A DNA stretch of 64,000 nt from Candidatus Gastranaerophilales bacterium (GCA_944325945.1 CALVBW010000031.1:1-64000), one strand, 5' to 3'; numbered from the stretch's first letter, positions 1-7,814 are shown. The notes: generated by a model from the letters alone, not told the origin. Made by a program: numbers and translations.

Positions 1-162
1 CGTTAAATTGTCACACAAACTCCTTAATTTTATATCTATCTTGTTTACCTGATTTCCCAATGCATCCAACAGCATTCCTCGAGATTTCTCCGATAATTCA
101 TGATTTACTCGCTTTTTCTTTTCTGTATTCTTTAGAATATATATTCCTGCCTCGGCTTTCAT
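1..162 (-). CDS. Partial prophage protein, N-terminal 54 residues
   Basis: The reading frame is open from an ATG at 162 to the left edge, so only the first 54 residues are visible (begins MKAEAGIYILKN). A good Shine-Dalgarno (AGGAG) precedes the ATG. The peptide is Lys-rich and hydrophilic with no recognisable motif. It follows the baseplate-like gene by 19 bp in the same direction, so it is probably the next gene of the late operon. Function unknown. Confidence 0.5.
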   Translation of the reverse strand, partial: MKAEAGIYILKNTEKKKRVNHELSEKSRGMLLDALGNQVNKIDIKLRSLCDNLT

Positions 163-181
163 ATGCTTTTTCTCCTTTCGT

Positions 182-751
182 TTAATAAACAATTTCTTCC
201 AAAAAAACACCATCACCCAGCAACTGCTGAATATATGTGATAGTGTTTTGCGTCAGCACTAACGACTTTCCTGACAGATGTACTTTCAAACTGCAAGGTG
301 CTGTATATGTTACAAAAACTTTATCCGCATTTGTTATTGTTTTTATAATATTTATATTCTCGGCTCTTGTGCCGCAGGATAAATTTGCGCCTATATAGGC
401 ATAAATTTTCTGGATATATTCAGCATCTTCAAGACTCAAAGGCGACTCGGGGTTCTGCCCTGATGTCAGAAAATAAAAACGTTTTTCGGTATTTATATGT
501 TTTCTGTTTACGCAAAAATAATTTCCGAAATCCATTTCATCACGCTGGGCACCAACTTCCGCACCCGCATAATCAAGCCAGACTCCGCGTGCATCCTGTA
601 TACTGTAACTGGTCTCAAGATAACCCGTCGCAGACTGCAAATTCGTAAATCTTGACCCCACTGCCTGTAATATTGTTTTTATATCCTCATTCTGCCTTAA
701 ATACGGAATTATGTTTTGCAATGACATTATCTGATAATCAATTATATCCAT
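182..751 (-). CDS. Putative phage baseplate or tail protein (DUF2612-like)
   Basis: 189 aa. The segment around residues 55-70, GVWLDYAGAEVGAQRD, resembles the 'GVxLDxxGxxVGxxR' signature I associate with DUF2612-type structural proteins of myophage and siphophage baseplates. It is followed by a helix with a GT motif (residues 125-135) and a beta-rich C-terminus. No signal peptide or membrane segment. It lies 15 bp downstream of a head-tail completion gene. Placing a baseplate-like gene directly after head completion genes, with no tube, sheath or tape-measure gene between, is unusual. The family call rests on one motif. Confidence 0.5.
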   Translation of the reverse strand: MDIIDYQIMSLQNIIPYLRQNEDIKTILQAVGSRFTNLQSATGYLETSYSIQDARGVWLDYAGAEVGAQRDEMDFGNYFCVNRKHINTEKRFYFLTSGQNPESPLSLEDAEYIQKIYAYIGANLSCGTRAENINIIKTITNADKVFVTYTAPCSLKVHLSGKSLVLTQNTITYIQQLLGDGVFLEEIVY

Positions 752-766
752 TTTATTCCTTTCTGA

Positions 767-1294
767 TTATTTATTAGTTATATCTATGTCAAGAGCTTTG
801 CCCTGCTCGGGTATGTATTCTTTTATGTCCTCAAATTCAAATACTATACAAATTTCTTTTCTGAACATCTGATTTGTTTCCGCAAAAGAACTTAAATCTC
901 TGACAGGTCCTGCCAGAAGCTCATTAACGGTTATTCCGTCCTCTGCAAGCTCCGCATGGGTTGATGATGTATCAATAAACAATTGTTCCGTATAATCTAT
1001 TATTTCATCGGATTCCTTCTCGGCATCGGAAGGATTCTCATAAAGCGAATATATCGAAAATAAAACATCAATCCTGTATTGCGCGCGTATATACTTCTTT
1101 TCGTCAGCTATAAAACTTTCAAAACGCTTGTTTATCCGGTTTCTTTCTCCGGTTTTTATTACCATATACGGATAAACCGGTACATCCGCACGCAGACGTT
1201 CTCTGAATATTTTCCCCTTTAATTCGGGAAATTTTTCCGTCATTTTTCCGTAAAAAAAACTGAAAAGTTTTGTCTTAAATTCATATGTTTTCAT
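767..1294 (-). CDS. Phage neck or tail-terminator-like protein
   Basis: 175 aa, soluble, mixed alpha/beta. The pattern 'YPYMVIKTGE ... YRIDVLFSIY' followed by a helix of about 30 residues recalls the gp12-like neck/tail terminator fold of tailed phages. Position supports this: it follows a head-closure-like gene, overlapping it by 14 bp (1281-1294), as in head completion modules. No catalytic motif. It could instead be another minor head-tail protein. Translation is probably coupled to the upstream gene. Confidence 0.45.
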   Translation of the reverse strand: MKTYEFKTKLFSFFYGKMTEKFPELKGKIFRERLRADVPVYPYMVIKTGERNRINKRFESFIADEKKYIRAQYRIDVLFSIYSLYENPSDAEKESDEIIDYTEQLFIDTSSTHAELAEDGITVNELLAGPVRDLSSFAETNQMFRKEICIVFEFEDIKEYIPEQGKALDIDITNK

Positions 1295-1610
1295 CTGTTT
1301 TCACCAAATATCCTTTGTAATAACTTAATCCGCGCATCTGCCAGAATTCACTCTCTCGAATTTCAAATAATATTCCGTTTATCTCAATTCTGTCAGCAGG
1401 CGCTAACTTTTCCTCACTGTAAAACACTCCGGTAATTCCGTATTTATTACCCGCCTCTGTTCCTATAAGATTTTCAACGGGCTCGTAATAACCTGAAATT
1501 TCTTTATAAAAATCCCATTTTGAAATACTTGCACCGCTCGTTTCATCAATTTTTACGGTGCGTTTTAATAATTTATATTTTTTATTTGAAAAAAATTTTA
1601 TAATGGACAC
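1281..1610 (-). CDS. Head-tail joining (head closure) protein
   Basis: 109 aa. Small all-beta protein ending in 'DRIEINGILFEIRESEFW...YYKGYLVK', the usual layout of SPP1 gp16 / lambda FII-type head closure proteins (Phage_H_T_join-like). The frame begins at a GTG (1610), with a weak AAGGAA about 12 nt upstream and a second GTG-free stretch before it, so the start is moderately certain. The gene is divergent from the metallophosphoesterase at 1654, separated by only 43 bp. Expression of this and the following phage genes must either read through the antisense phosphoesterase gene or begin in this short gap. Confidence 0.55.
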   Translation of the reverse strand: MSIIKFFSNKKYKLLKRTVKIDETSGASISKWDFYKEISGYYEPVENLIGTEAGNKYGITGVFYSEEKLAPADRIEINGILFEIRESEFWQMRGLSYYKGYLVKTDENI

Positions 1611-1638
1611 CTGTACTATTCCTTTTTTTATAATTTTG

Positions 1639-1653
1639 TGCTATAATTTAAAA
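1639..1653 (+). promoter_or_regulatory. Extended -10 promoter placing the transcript start at the ATG of the phosphoesterase
   Basis: TG-C-TATAAT at 1639-1647 is followed by exactly 6 nt and then the ATG at 1654. There is no Shine-Dalgarno. Transcription normally starts 6-7 nt after the hexamer, which here is the A of the start codon, so the mRNA would be leaderless. The -35 region (1619-1624) is weak. The same geometry recurs at six other genes in this window. Confidence 0.55.
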
Positions 1654-2343
1654 ATGCGGGAAATATTATTAATATCAATTTTGATAATCAGCTGGATATT
1701 TCTGATAGAGCCATCTCTGCTTGTGGTTCAAACATATGAAATAAAGTTTGAAGAACTTGCGGGGAAAAAAGCCGTACTTGCCGGCGATTTTCATTTCAAA
1801 GGCAAACACCGTGTAAATCAGGTCGTCCGAAAAATTAACGAACAAAACGCCGATTATATATTTTACATAGGAGATTACACGGAAAAAGTTCCGGCGGATT
1901 ACGTGACGGAAAAGCTTTCACAAGTTAATGCACCTGTTTATTCCGTTTCAGGAAACCATGACATGCCGGAAGATTTTCAAAAATTACCGAATCTTTTGCG
2001 CAACAGCCATATTGTAAATGACAATATTACAATTGCGGGAGTTGACTACTTTAGCCCGAATATTAAAAAAGCGCTTGAAAACGCAAAAGATCCCGTAATT
2101 CTTTTAAGCCATAATCCGGATATTCTGCCGAAAGTTCCCGGGCGGGTAAAACTTATTCTCTCCGGACACACACATGGCGGACAGGTAACCCTTTTCGGGC
2201 GACCGTTTGTAACTCCTTCGGCATACAAATTCGGCAAAGGGGTTATAAACAACAGGCTGATAATAACGGGGGGAACCGGAACCAGTATTGTTCCGGCAAG
2301 ACTTTTTAACCCGCCCGAAATTACCGTTATAGAATTTAAATAA
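1654..2343 (+). CDS. Membrane-anchored calcineurin-like metallophosphoesterase
   Basis: 229 aa. An N-terminal hydrophobic helix (residues 2-20) is followed by a metallophosphoesterase domain with the expected metal ligands in order: GDFH near residue 45, GDYTE near 72, GNHD near 99, SHNPD near 150 and GHTHGGQ near 172. This is the YkuE/YaeI type of membrane-associated phosphoesterase, acting at the outer face of the cytoplasmic membrane in relatives; the substrate is not predictable. I chose the ATG at 1654 over an upstream in-frame codon at 1558 because the hydrophobic helix starts there and the upstream residues overlap the phage gene. The gene lies antisense between two phage head genes, ending 1 bp from the convergent neighbour, like a phage moron. 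Confidence 0.85.
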   Translation: MREILLISILIISWIFLIEPSLLVVQTYEIKFEELAGKKAVLAGDFHFKGKHRVNQVVRKINEQNADYIFYIGDYTEKVPADYVTEKLSQVNAPVYSVSGNHDMPEDFQKLPNLLRNSHIVNDNITIAGVDYFSPNIKKALENAKDPVILLSHNPDILPKVPGRVKLILSGHTHGGQVTLFGRPFVTPSAYKFGKGVINNRLIITGGTGTSIVPARLFNPPEITVIEFK

Positions 2344-2344
2344 T

Positions 2345-2713
2345 CTATATGCCTATTTTTTTTAATCTTTCGGCTCTGTTTTTTGCATAATCTTGAAAAA
2401 GCAGCCTTAAAAGATCGGCTCTGCTTGCCATAGGATATTTTAGACCGTATTCAATACCGACATCGTTGTTATATTTGTCAATATTCATGTCATCATGACC
2501 TGAAAGAAAGCCGAAAATTTCATTCAGCCCGCCCAGAAATCCGGTAATTTTTTCACCGCGCATCTGCGTAAACACCGCCGCCGCATATTGATGACGCAAA
2601 TCGTTTGAATAAAGCTGCGGAGCATTTGTAACCGATCGCAGGTAATCTCCGACTTCCCGTTCCAAAAATTTTGCGTATTCATTATCAGATATAAGTTCTT
2701 TTAAGCCGTACAA
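2345..2713 (-). CDS. Prophage protein of unknown function
   Basis: 122 aa, mostly helical, no signal peptide. The pattern 'DLRHQYAAAVFTQM' with 'DKYNNDVGIEYG' about 30 residues later looks like the His plus D-x-x-N-N-x-x-G arrangement of some uncharacterised phage and toxin-associated domains (DUF6973-like). I am not certain of that link. Its ATG directly follows the stop of the upstream connector gene, so it belongs to the late operon and may be a head completion or accessory factor. It is the last gene before the interrupting phosphoesterase. Confidence 0.5.
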   Translation of the reverse strand: MYGLKELISDNEYAKFLEREVGDYLRSVTNAPQLYSNDLRHQYAAAVFTQMRGEKITGFLGGLNEIFGFLSGHDDMNIDKYNNDVGIEYGLKYPMASRADLLRLLFQDYAKNRAERLKKIGI

Positions 2714-3163
2714 TTAATATTTCTCCTCATAATAAGTATTTTCAATATCAAAGCCGGTTTTCAAAAGACCTGATAAAAGCAATTTTGTTTCCGAAGAAAG
2801 TTCAAAATTCGCGTTATCCGCAAAAGTTATACTTGCAGCTCCGAGCGAAATTGATTTAACATTTGAAGTATTTTCATAATCATTTGAGAATAATTCAAAT
2901 GTCTGTTCGCACACAGCAGCCTTAATTCTGTTTAAAACATCATACTTTTTGCCGCGTATAATTCTGGGGAAAGACATCTCCTGTTCAGGATCTGCCTTTC
3001 GCCCGAGAAAGGGTTGTATATCTATTTGTCTTGATGCCGTAACGAGAGCTTTCTCTTTTGAAGTTTCGTCAAGATCAGCCCAAAAATCAGCCCCGAGTTT
3101 TTCGTTAAAATACTCGTCGGCTTCTTCAATTGTAACGTATGTATTTTTATATATTTCCAACAT
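2714..3163 (-). CDS. Phage head-tail connector (annotated elsewhere as DnaT-like)
   Basis: 149 aa. It opens with 'YVTIEEADEYFNEKLGADFW' and continues with a helix pair, 'ASRQIDIQPFLGRKAD' and 'FPRIIRG', a pattern typical of phage proteins often labelled DnaT-like ssDNA-binding (DnaT_2). Their gene position beside the capsid argues for the connector/adaptor ring that sits under the portal. The Shine-Dalgarno AGAGGTG lies just upstream. A terminator hairpin separates it from the capsid gene, so it should be made in smaller amounts than capsid, which fits a ring protein. Confidence 0.65.
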   Translation of the reverse strand: MLEIYKNTYVTIEEADEYFNEKLGADFWADLDETSKEKALVTASRQIDIQPFLGRKADPEQEMSFPRIIRGKKYDVLNRIKAAVCEQTFELFSNDYENTSNVKSISLGAASITFADNANFELSSETKLLLSGLLKTGFDIENTYYEEKY

Positions 3164-3174
3164 TTTTCACCTCT

Positions 3175-3201
3175 AAAAAAAAGGCAGGGGTAATCCCTGC
3201 C
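3175..3201 (-). terminator. Intrinsic terminator between capsid and connector genes
   Basis: Read on the minus strand, GGCAGGG pairs with CCCTGCC around a 5-nt loop (3183-3201) and runs directly into eight T residues (3182-3175). It sits 11 bp before the connector ATG and inside the apparent late operon, so it probably acts as a partial terminator that raises the capsid-to-connector ratio. Confidence 0.75.
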
Positions 3202-3234
3202 AAAACCCAAAAGGGGGGTATATATATGGAGTTA

Positions 3235-4182
3235 TTATGATTCTTCCGCCGGTGCAAGAATAGCAAACGGGTAACCTGAAGAACTTTTTCTTGTAACCGG
3301 ATTTGCAATCTGCACACCTAAACGCATAACAACACGCAATGCCACCATATCCTGCTGTGCAAGGTTATAGGCAATGGTGCCGTCTGTATTCTGGATAATC
3401 GCCTCTGTCAAAAGCTTATAGGTGACATCCTGTCTGATTGAGTAAACAGCCTTTGAAAAATCGCCGCAGACCATTAAGGCTTTATCAGTATCAAAAACAC
3501 CGTTGTTGTCATAAACAATAGGTCTGCCGACAAGACTTGAGGCTGTATTTGTCATTAAGGATGAATTGTATAAAAGATTATTATTTTTATCTCTCAAATC
3601 TCTTAAATATGCCTCAAATGTAGCGTCAGCATAAAAACCGTTCACAACGAAACCTGATTTTTCAACCAGCGACATCATCCCGTCAACACCGATAATATCA
3701 GCAGCAACGTCAGTATTAGTACCGAGTGTGATAATTTGTGATTTTGCACTTGCGCCGTCGTAAATTGATGTCGGCCAGCTTGAGGGTTTATTTGTACCGA
3801 AAAGTATAGCTTTATCAATTGCAATTCCCATAGCTTCAACAATCTGCGGCTTAATTTCTTCCCAGATATCAAAAGATGAATCATCAAGAACCGCCTCCGG
3901 AATAGGGACAATTACCGCAAGTTCTTCTGCCGTAAGAGTTAATTTATCCCATTCGGCTCTGGTAGTTTTTTTCTGTGCGGTGTCGCCTGAGAGGAAATAA
4001 GCATCGGGCAGGGCGTTTTGAACCGGCAAAGTTTTTTGTTTTGACGGCATATTAGGCAGCCTTCTCATCAAGGGTAAGAGTTTGGAAGCCTGCGGGGTTT
4101 CTTTAATAATATCTTTGGAAATTTCCAAAGGGATAAGGGCATCCGCCCCTGTTCTGTCAATAATGTTTACATCTGTTGTCAT
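3235..4182 (-). CDS. HK97-family phage major capsid protein
   Basis: 315 aa. The order N-arm, 'LLPLMRRLPNMPSKQKTLPV', 'AEELAVIVPIPEAVLDDSSFDIWEEI', 'AIDKAILFG', and a C-terminal 'NPVTRKSSSGYPFAILAPA' matches the HK97 fold (Phage_capsid): E-loop/spine helix, then P and A domains. About 300 aa is normal for a capsid made without a fused scaffold, and a separate scaffold gene follows the portal gene here. It forms the icosahedral shell. Followed by an intrinsic terminator at 3175-3201. Confidence 0.85.
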   Translation of the reverse strand: MTTDVNIIDRTGADALIPLEISKDIIKETPQASKLLPLMRRLPNMPSKQKTLPVQNALPDAYFLSGDTAQKKTTRAEWDKLTLTAEELAVIVPIPEAVLDDSSFDIWEEIKPQIVEAMGIAIDKAILFGTNKPSSWPTSIYDGASAKSQIITLGTNTDVAADIIGVDGMMSLVEKSGFVVNGFYADATFEAYLRDLRDKNNNLLYNSSLMTNTASSLVGRPIVYDNNGVFDTDKALMVCGDFSKAVYSIRQDVTYKLLTEAIIQNTDGTIAYNLAQQDMVALRVVMRLGVQIANPVTRKSSSGYPFAILAPAEES

Positions 4183-4202
4183 ATTTTTTCCTTTCTGTTT
4201 CT

Positions 4203-4277
4203 TATAGTGAATAGGTGTTATATAGGGTTGAAAAAATCCGGCTCAGATTAATTTCATATACAACTTATTCACTTATA
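4203..4277 (-). repeat. Dispersed palindromic repeat R1 inside the prophage
   Basis: The core GTTATATA ... AGATTAAT ... ACAACTTATT is shared with copies at 26267, 27199, 34987, 35231 and, more diverged, 30610. The outer arms TATAGTGAATA and TATTCACTTATA are near-complementary. It fills the gap between scaffold and capsid genes. Finding a chromosomal repeat here means it inserted after, or independently of, phage integration. Confidence 0.7.
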
Positions 4278-4279
4278 CA

Positions 4280-4711
4280 CTATCTTCCTGCAGCCTGACG
4301 TATGAAAGTATTCATCAATTCAGAGGGGCTGAGGTTATTAATTTGAACCGGTTTAAATCCGCCGCCGTGGTTTTCTTCCTGTTTAAACAAAATGCCGTTT
4401 TCGCGCTTATATTCATCAATCCAGAGCTGAATATCTTGGCAGTCCTCCGGAATAATATTTGCCACGAGATCGGATTTAATACAGCCTGCTTTATCCAGAA
4501 GCAGCTGGCGTTTTACCAGTAAATTTTCTTTTTTTGTAAGTGCAAGTTCTTCCTGCAAAGATTTAAGCTGTTCTTGCGCGGTTTGATTTTCCGCAGAAGA
4601 ATTTTTCGCATTAATTCTGTATTTTGCGGCTTCTTTTCTCAAATCGGCAATTTGATTTTTCAAAGCCTGAATTTCCTGATCAGCACCCGGCTGATTAATT
4701 TCTTTTTCCAT
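4280..4711 (-). CDS. Phage capsid scaffolding protein
   Basis: 143 aa. Residues 10-75 form a strongly charged coiled coil (EIQALKNQIADLRKEAAKYR and on), followed by a Gly-rich linker and a short C-terminal helix (SPSELMNTFIRQAAGR). This is the usual layout of small phage scaffolding (GP20-like) proteins, which guide procapsid assembly through the C-terminal helix. Its position between portal and capsid genes supports the call. It ends 3 bp before the portal-capsid gap filled by repeat R1; Shine-Dalgarno is weak and translation may be coupled to the portal gene 3 bp upstream. Confidence 0.75.
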   Translation of the reverse strand: MEKEINQPGADQEIQALKNQIADLRKEAAKYRINAKNSSAENQTAQEQLKSLQEELALTKKENLLVKRQLLLDKAGCIKSDLVANIIPEDCQDIQLWIDEYKRENGILFKQEENHGGGFKPVQINNLSPSELMNTFIRQAAGR

Positions 4712-4714
4712 AGT

Positions 4715-5905
4715 TTAGTCTCCCCATATAATTTGTACGTCAACCTCTTTATGACCAGCGAAAGCAAGCGCGCATTTAACGGTTTTTATAATGGCGTTAT
4801 TCAAAGAAACCGTTCTTATGTCGTCGACTTTTGCCATAGCAGAGGTAAAAATTTGTTTTAAACTCTCGCCGGACATATTGGATTCTATATCCAGCCCGTA
4901 GGCTTGAGGCGGAGTTTTTGAAAGCATATAGAAAAATTGCATCAAAGTATCAATATGAGATTTTATAGCATCAGCCTGCAAATCCGCCGTAATATATTCG
5001 GGCTTTGCACCGTCGCGGCCGATTGTTATGAAATCCGAATTCGGAAAATGTCTTTCACCCGTTGATGGATCCATTTCGGTGTTTTCAATGCTTCCTGCAA
5101 GTTTTGGATTTGCATGCCGGTTAATTATCTTGGAATTTTGCGAAACCGTCAGCATAATCTCTTCAATTATACTTTCACAGGATTTGTAATCGCTTTCTCC
5201 GTAGTAAGTATCGCTTTCCGTCGTGTTTTTTACCGGAAAAAGTACAAAATCATCCCATTTGTTTGAAAAATCATCAACAGGTTTTACGCCGAACGCGTCA
5301 ATTTCAGGCACGGGGCGCAAAAGTCTGCCGTTAGAGATTTCCCATATTTCGTTTTCTATAAACCCGCCGTGAATTTTTTCAATATGCTTATATATTTTAC
5401 CGTCTTTAACAATATCGTAAAGAAGAATATGCCCTGCAGGATCGTTCAAATTCCCGTTATTAAAAACCGGAAACCAGCAGTCAGGACAGACAGAAAAAAT
5501 TTTAACTTTGTTATTCACATACGCAACTTTAAAAAGTGCATCGCCAAATCTGGAATTATCAATACAAATTTCCTTGATAACCGTTAAAAAATTATTGTCC
5601 GTACTGATTTTTTCCCAATCTTTACGGGCGCTGTCGCTGACTTTTATCTCAAAATTGTTATTTGTAATCAAAAATTTATAAAAATCCGTAAGTGCTTTAA
5701 ACAGATTAACCTCAATCAAACTTTGGGCGGTAGTGTTACTCAAAGGGTATCTCTGTCTGATTTTTCGCAAAACATTAGAAAAAGGTCTGGAAAAATTACT
5801 TCTGTATAAGTCCCTGTATTTTGCGTAATTGCGGAAACGTTCAATATCGTCAGCATTCCATTTTAAACTTTTAAAATTTTCGTTTATGTCAAAAGTTGTA
5901 AGCAT
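4715..5905 (-). CDS. Phage portal protein
   Basis: 396 aa. It contains the helical entry 'YRDLYRSNFSRPFSNVLRKIRQRYPLSN', a beta-rich clip/wing region (NNKVKIFSVCPDCWFPVF) and a long stem-helix region with 'LMQFFYMLSKTPPQAYGLD', a pattern seen in SPP1 gp6-type portals. It forms the dodecameric DNA channel at one capsid vertex. It lies between terL (17 bp upstream) and the scaffold. It is slightly shorter than SPP1 portal (about 500 aa) but internally continuous. Confidence 0.8.
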   Translation of the reverse strand: MLTTFDINENFKSLKWNADDIERFRNYAKYRDLYRSNFSRPFSNVLRKIRQRYPLSNTTAQSLIEVNLFKALTDFYKFLITNNNFEIKVSDSARKDWEKISTDNNFLTVIKEICIDNSRFGDALFKVAYVNNKVKIFSVCPDCWFPVFNNGNLNDPAGHILLYDIVKDGKIYKHIEKIHGGFIENEIWEISNGRLLRPVPEIDAFGVKPVDDFSNKWDDFVLFPVKNTTESDTYYGESDYKSCESIIEEIMLTVSQNSKIINRHANPKLAGSIENTEMDPSTGERHFPNSDFITIGRDGAKPEYITADLQADAIKSHIDTLMQFFYMLSKTPPQAYGLDIESNMSGESLKQIFTSAMAKVDDIRTVSLNNAIIKTVKCALAFAGHKEVDVQIIWGD

Positions 5906-5922
5906 AAAATTCCTTTCTTCAG

Positions 5923-7179
5923 TTAAGATTTTTCCGTAAGATATTTATAAAGTCCGTAGCGTAAAGCGTCCATACAATCGTCATTAAGCTTGACCGGCGA
6001 ATCTTCAGGCGACAGATCATCCTGTTCATACCTGTAAAGTCCGAATTCTTCAAGAGTATGAACGCATTGATCGGATACTATAAGTTTGTCATAATTAATC
6101 AAAGACCTGACAAGCGAAATACTGTCCTCAACCTTTGGTTTTTCTTCGTAAATGACCAGATTGGTATAACGTCTTAATTTCTCGTTCTGCTCAGGGCGTG
6201 CATTATCACAGTTTGCATAGCTGAAAAACTTTTTATACTCCGTTTGTTTCAGGTTAATCCATTTGATAACGCCGTCAGAATCAAGCTTTTGAGAATAAAG
6301 TTCGTCAATGACGTAACACACACCGTCAGGGGTATTTCCCAGAAGCAGGCACGCCGTCGGGTGATTCCAACCCCAGTCAATCCCGAGAAAATATTCCGCG
6401 ACTTCGCCTTTTTGAATTTTTTCAAAAAGTTTTGAATGTTTTACAGTATGCTTTTCCCTGCTGAAAGTATCATAGACAAGTCCTTCCGCAATAACCCAGA
6501 GCCCGTCTATCTTCCGTTTTTTGAAAGCACCTTTGTATAATTTCTCTTGATTTTTAATAAAAACCTCCGACAGATTTGCATTATCATACATAGTGAAATG
6601 CAAATATTCAAAAACCTGCCGGACATTTTCATCACCGTCAAGCCATGGCTTTATTTTTTCAGTATAAAGCCAGTGGTTTGAGCTTTCGGGGTTGCTGTCC
6701 GCAAAAGCTCGTGCATTTGCGGGTGTCAAACGGCTTAATGCCATATTATAAAACGAATAATTGTGTCTCGGAAGCTCATTTGCGTACCAGAAATCCCATG
6801 TTCCGCCCTGAATTGCGTTCAGACTGTCGGATTTGCCGCCGCCCGTAACGTAACAATCATATCTTTTGCCGAAAAGTTTTATTTCCATTTCGCCGTTTGA
6901 ATGATTATACCGGACTTTTCCGCCGAGATAGTCTTCTATAAAAGGTTTTAATTCAATTAATACGTTATTTTTGACGGAATTTCTTGAATATCCGGAAAAT
7001 ACTTTTAAATATTCATTTCCGACAAATTCAAAAATCTGCGGTATTTTTTGAATAATGCTTAAAGTTTTTCCGCTCCTGACAGCACCGTCCAGCAGGGTAA
7101 ACAGCGGAAATTCTTCAGGGGGCTTGCTTAAAAAATTCCGAACCTTTTCACCGTATTTACTATTTTCCCATTTTATCAT
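5923..7179 (-). CDS. terL: Terminase large subunit
   Basis: 418 aa, normal length for a PBSX/T4-superfamily packaging motor. ATPase: Walker A GAVRSGKT at residues 32-39, an acidic Walker B-like strand before 'NELPRHNYSFYN', and the coupling motif 'ADSNPESSNHWLY'. RNase H-like nuclease: 'FLGIDWGWNHP' near residue 268 and 'NDDCMDALRYGLYKY' near the end, giving the catalytic aspartates. It overlaps terS by 20 bp (7160-7179), so translation is probably coupled. It cleaves and pumps DNA into the procapsid. Confidence 0.92.
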   Translation of the reverse strand: MIKWENSKYGEKVRNFLSKPPEEFPLFTLLDGAVRSGKTLSIIQKIPQIFEFVGNEYLKVFSGYSRNSVKNNVLIELKPFIEDYLGGKVRYNHSNGEMEIKLFGKRYDCYVTGGGKSDSLNAIQGGTWDFWYANELPRHNYSFYNMALSRLTPANARAFADSNPESSNHWLYTEKIKPWLDGDENVRQVFEYLHFTMYDNANLSEVFIKNQEKLYKGAFKKRKIDGLWVIAEGLVYDTFSREKHTVKHSKLFEKIQKGEVAEYFLGIDWGWNHPTACLLLGNTPDGVCYVIDELYSQKLDSDGVIKWINLKQTEYKKFFSYANCDNARPEQNEKLRRYTNLVIYEEKPKVEDSISLVRSLINYDKLIVSDQCVHTLEEFGLYRYEQDDLSPEDSPVKLNDDCMDALRYGLYKYLTEKS

Positions 7180-7573
7180 TTGTTAATTCTGACATTGCTT
7201 TTAAATAAGCATCTCTGATTTCTGTATCGTGCGAGGATTCTTTACACATATCGGTTAAATTTTTTGCGGCAAATGCAGTGTAAGTTGCATTGTAAAACCC
7301 GCGAAGCGCAAGATCATTCAACATATCTTTCTGCAAAGCCTGACATTTTTTATATGTGTCGGAAAACTCTTTATGCTCCCTGCACCACATTATAAGATCT
7401 TCTGCGCAAACACCTGTATTCACTGCAAATTTTTCAAATGTAGGCAGGATATTCGGCAATTCTATCAATTTTTCACTCCCGTTTCGTTCAGGAACAAGTT
7501 TTTCGTATGTATGCGGGATATTAAAAAATTCAAACATCCGCCTGCAATATATTTTTTTATATTTCTTTGCCAT
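7160..7573 (-). CDS. terS: Terminase small subunit
   Basis: 137 aa. 'LPTFEKFAVNTGVCAEDLIMWCREHKEFSDTYKKC' is the helix-turn-helix plus helical segment common in DNA-packaging small terminases, followed by 'LNDLALRGFYNATYTAFAAKNL', another recurrent part of this family. It recognises the packaging initiation site. A tandem 10-bp repeat starts 48 bp upstream of its start codon and is a candidate recognition site. It is the first gene of the leftward late operon. Confidence 0.8.
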   Translation of the reverse strand: MAKKYKKIYCRRMFEFFNIPHTYEKLVPERNGSEKLIELPNILPTFEKFAVNTGVCAEDLIMWCREHKEFSDTYKKCQALQKDMLNDLALRGFYNATYTAFAAKNLTDMCKESSHDTEIRDAYLKAMSELTNDKMGK

Positions 7574-7620
7574 ATGTTTCTACATTTTAACTTTAAACCG
7601 TATTCCCGATTTAAACAAGT

Positions 7621-7693
7621 GTGAAATGGTGTTACATGGTGTAATTTGGTGTAACGGGGTGTGAGTTGGTGTGAGTTGGTTTAAGTTGGTGTA
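7621..7693. repeat. Seven-copy 10-bp phased direct repeat, consensus GTnAnnTGGT
   Basis: Seven consecutive decamers run from 7621 to 7690, with a partial eighth. A at position 4 and GGT at positions 8-10 are invariant; TGGT occurs in 6 of 7 and GT at positions 1-2 in 6 of 7. The period matches one DNA turn, so every copy faces the same side of the helix. It lies in the 241-bp gap between terS and a divergent ribbon-helix-helix gene. Likely a protein-binding array: a packaging site, a partition-like site or an operator. Confidence 0.75.
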
Positions 7694-7720
7694 AATTTTC
7701 CTGAAACCCGCTGATAATTT

Positions 7721-7734
7721 AACCCAGCTGGGTT
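7721..7734. promoter_or_regulatory. Perfect 14-bp palindrome, candidate operator
   Basis: AACCCAGCTGGGTT is a perfect inverted repeat without spacer, 80 bp upstream of the ribbon-helix-helix gene and 28 bp after the decamer array. Its size fits a dimeric repressor site. No T-tract follows on either strand, so it is not a terminator. Confidence 0.5.
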
Positions 7735-7814
7735 ATAGACATAGGTATATTAGCATATTATCCTATTTTTATAGAAGTTTAGAGTATATGCCTGAAAATT
7801 TTTAAGGAATACGA

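Noticed and set aside
1558-1653. Upstream extension of the metallophosphoesterase
   Set aside because: It would overlap the start of the divergent phage gene and precede the -10 box; the membrane helix starts at 1654.
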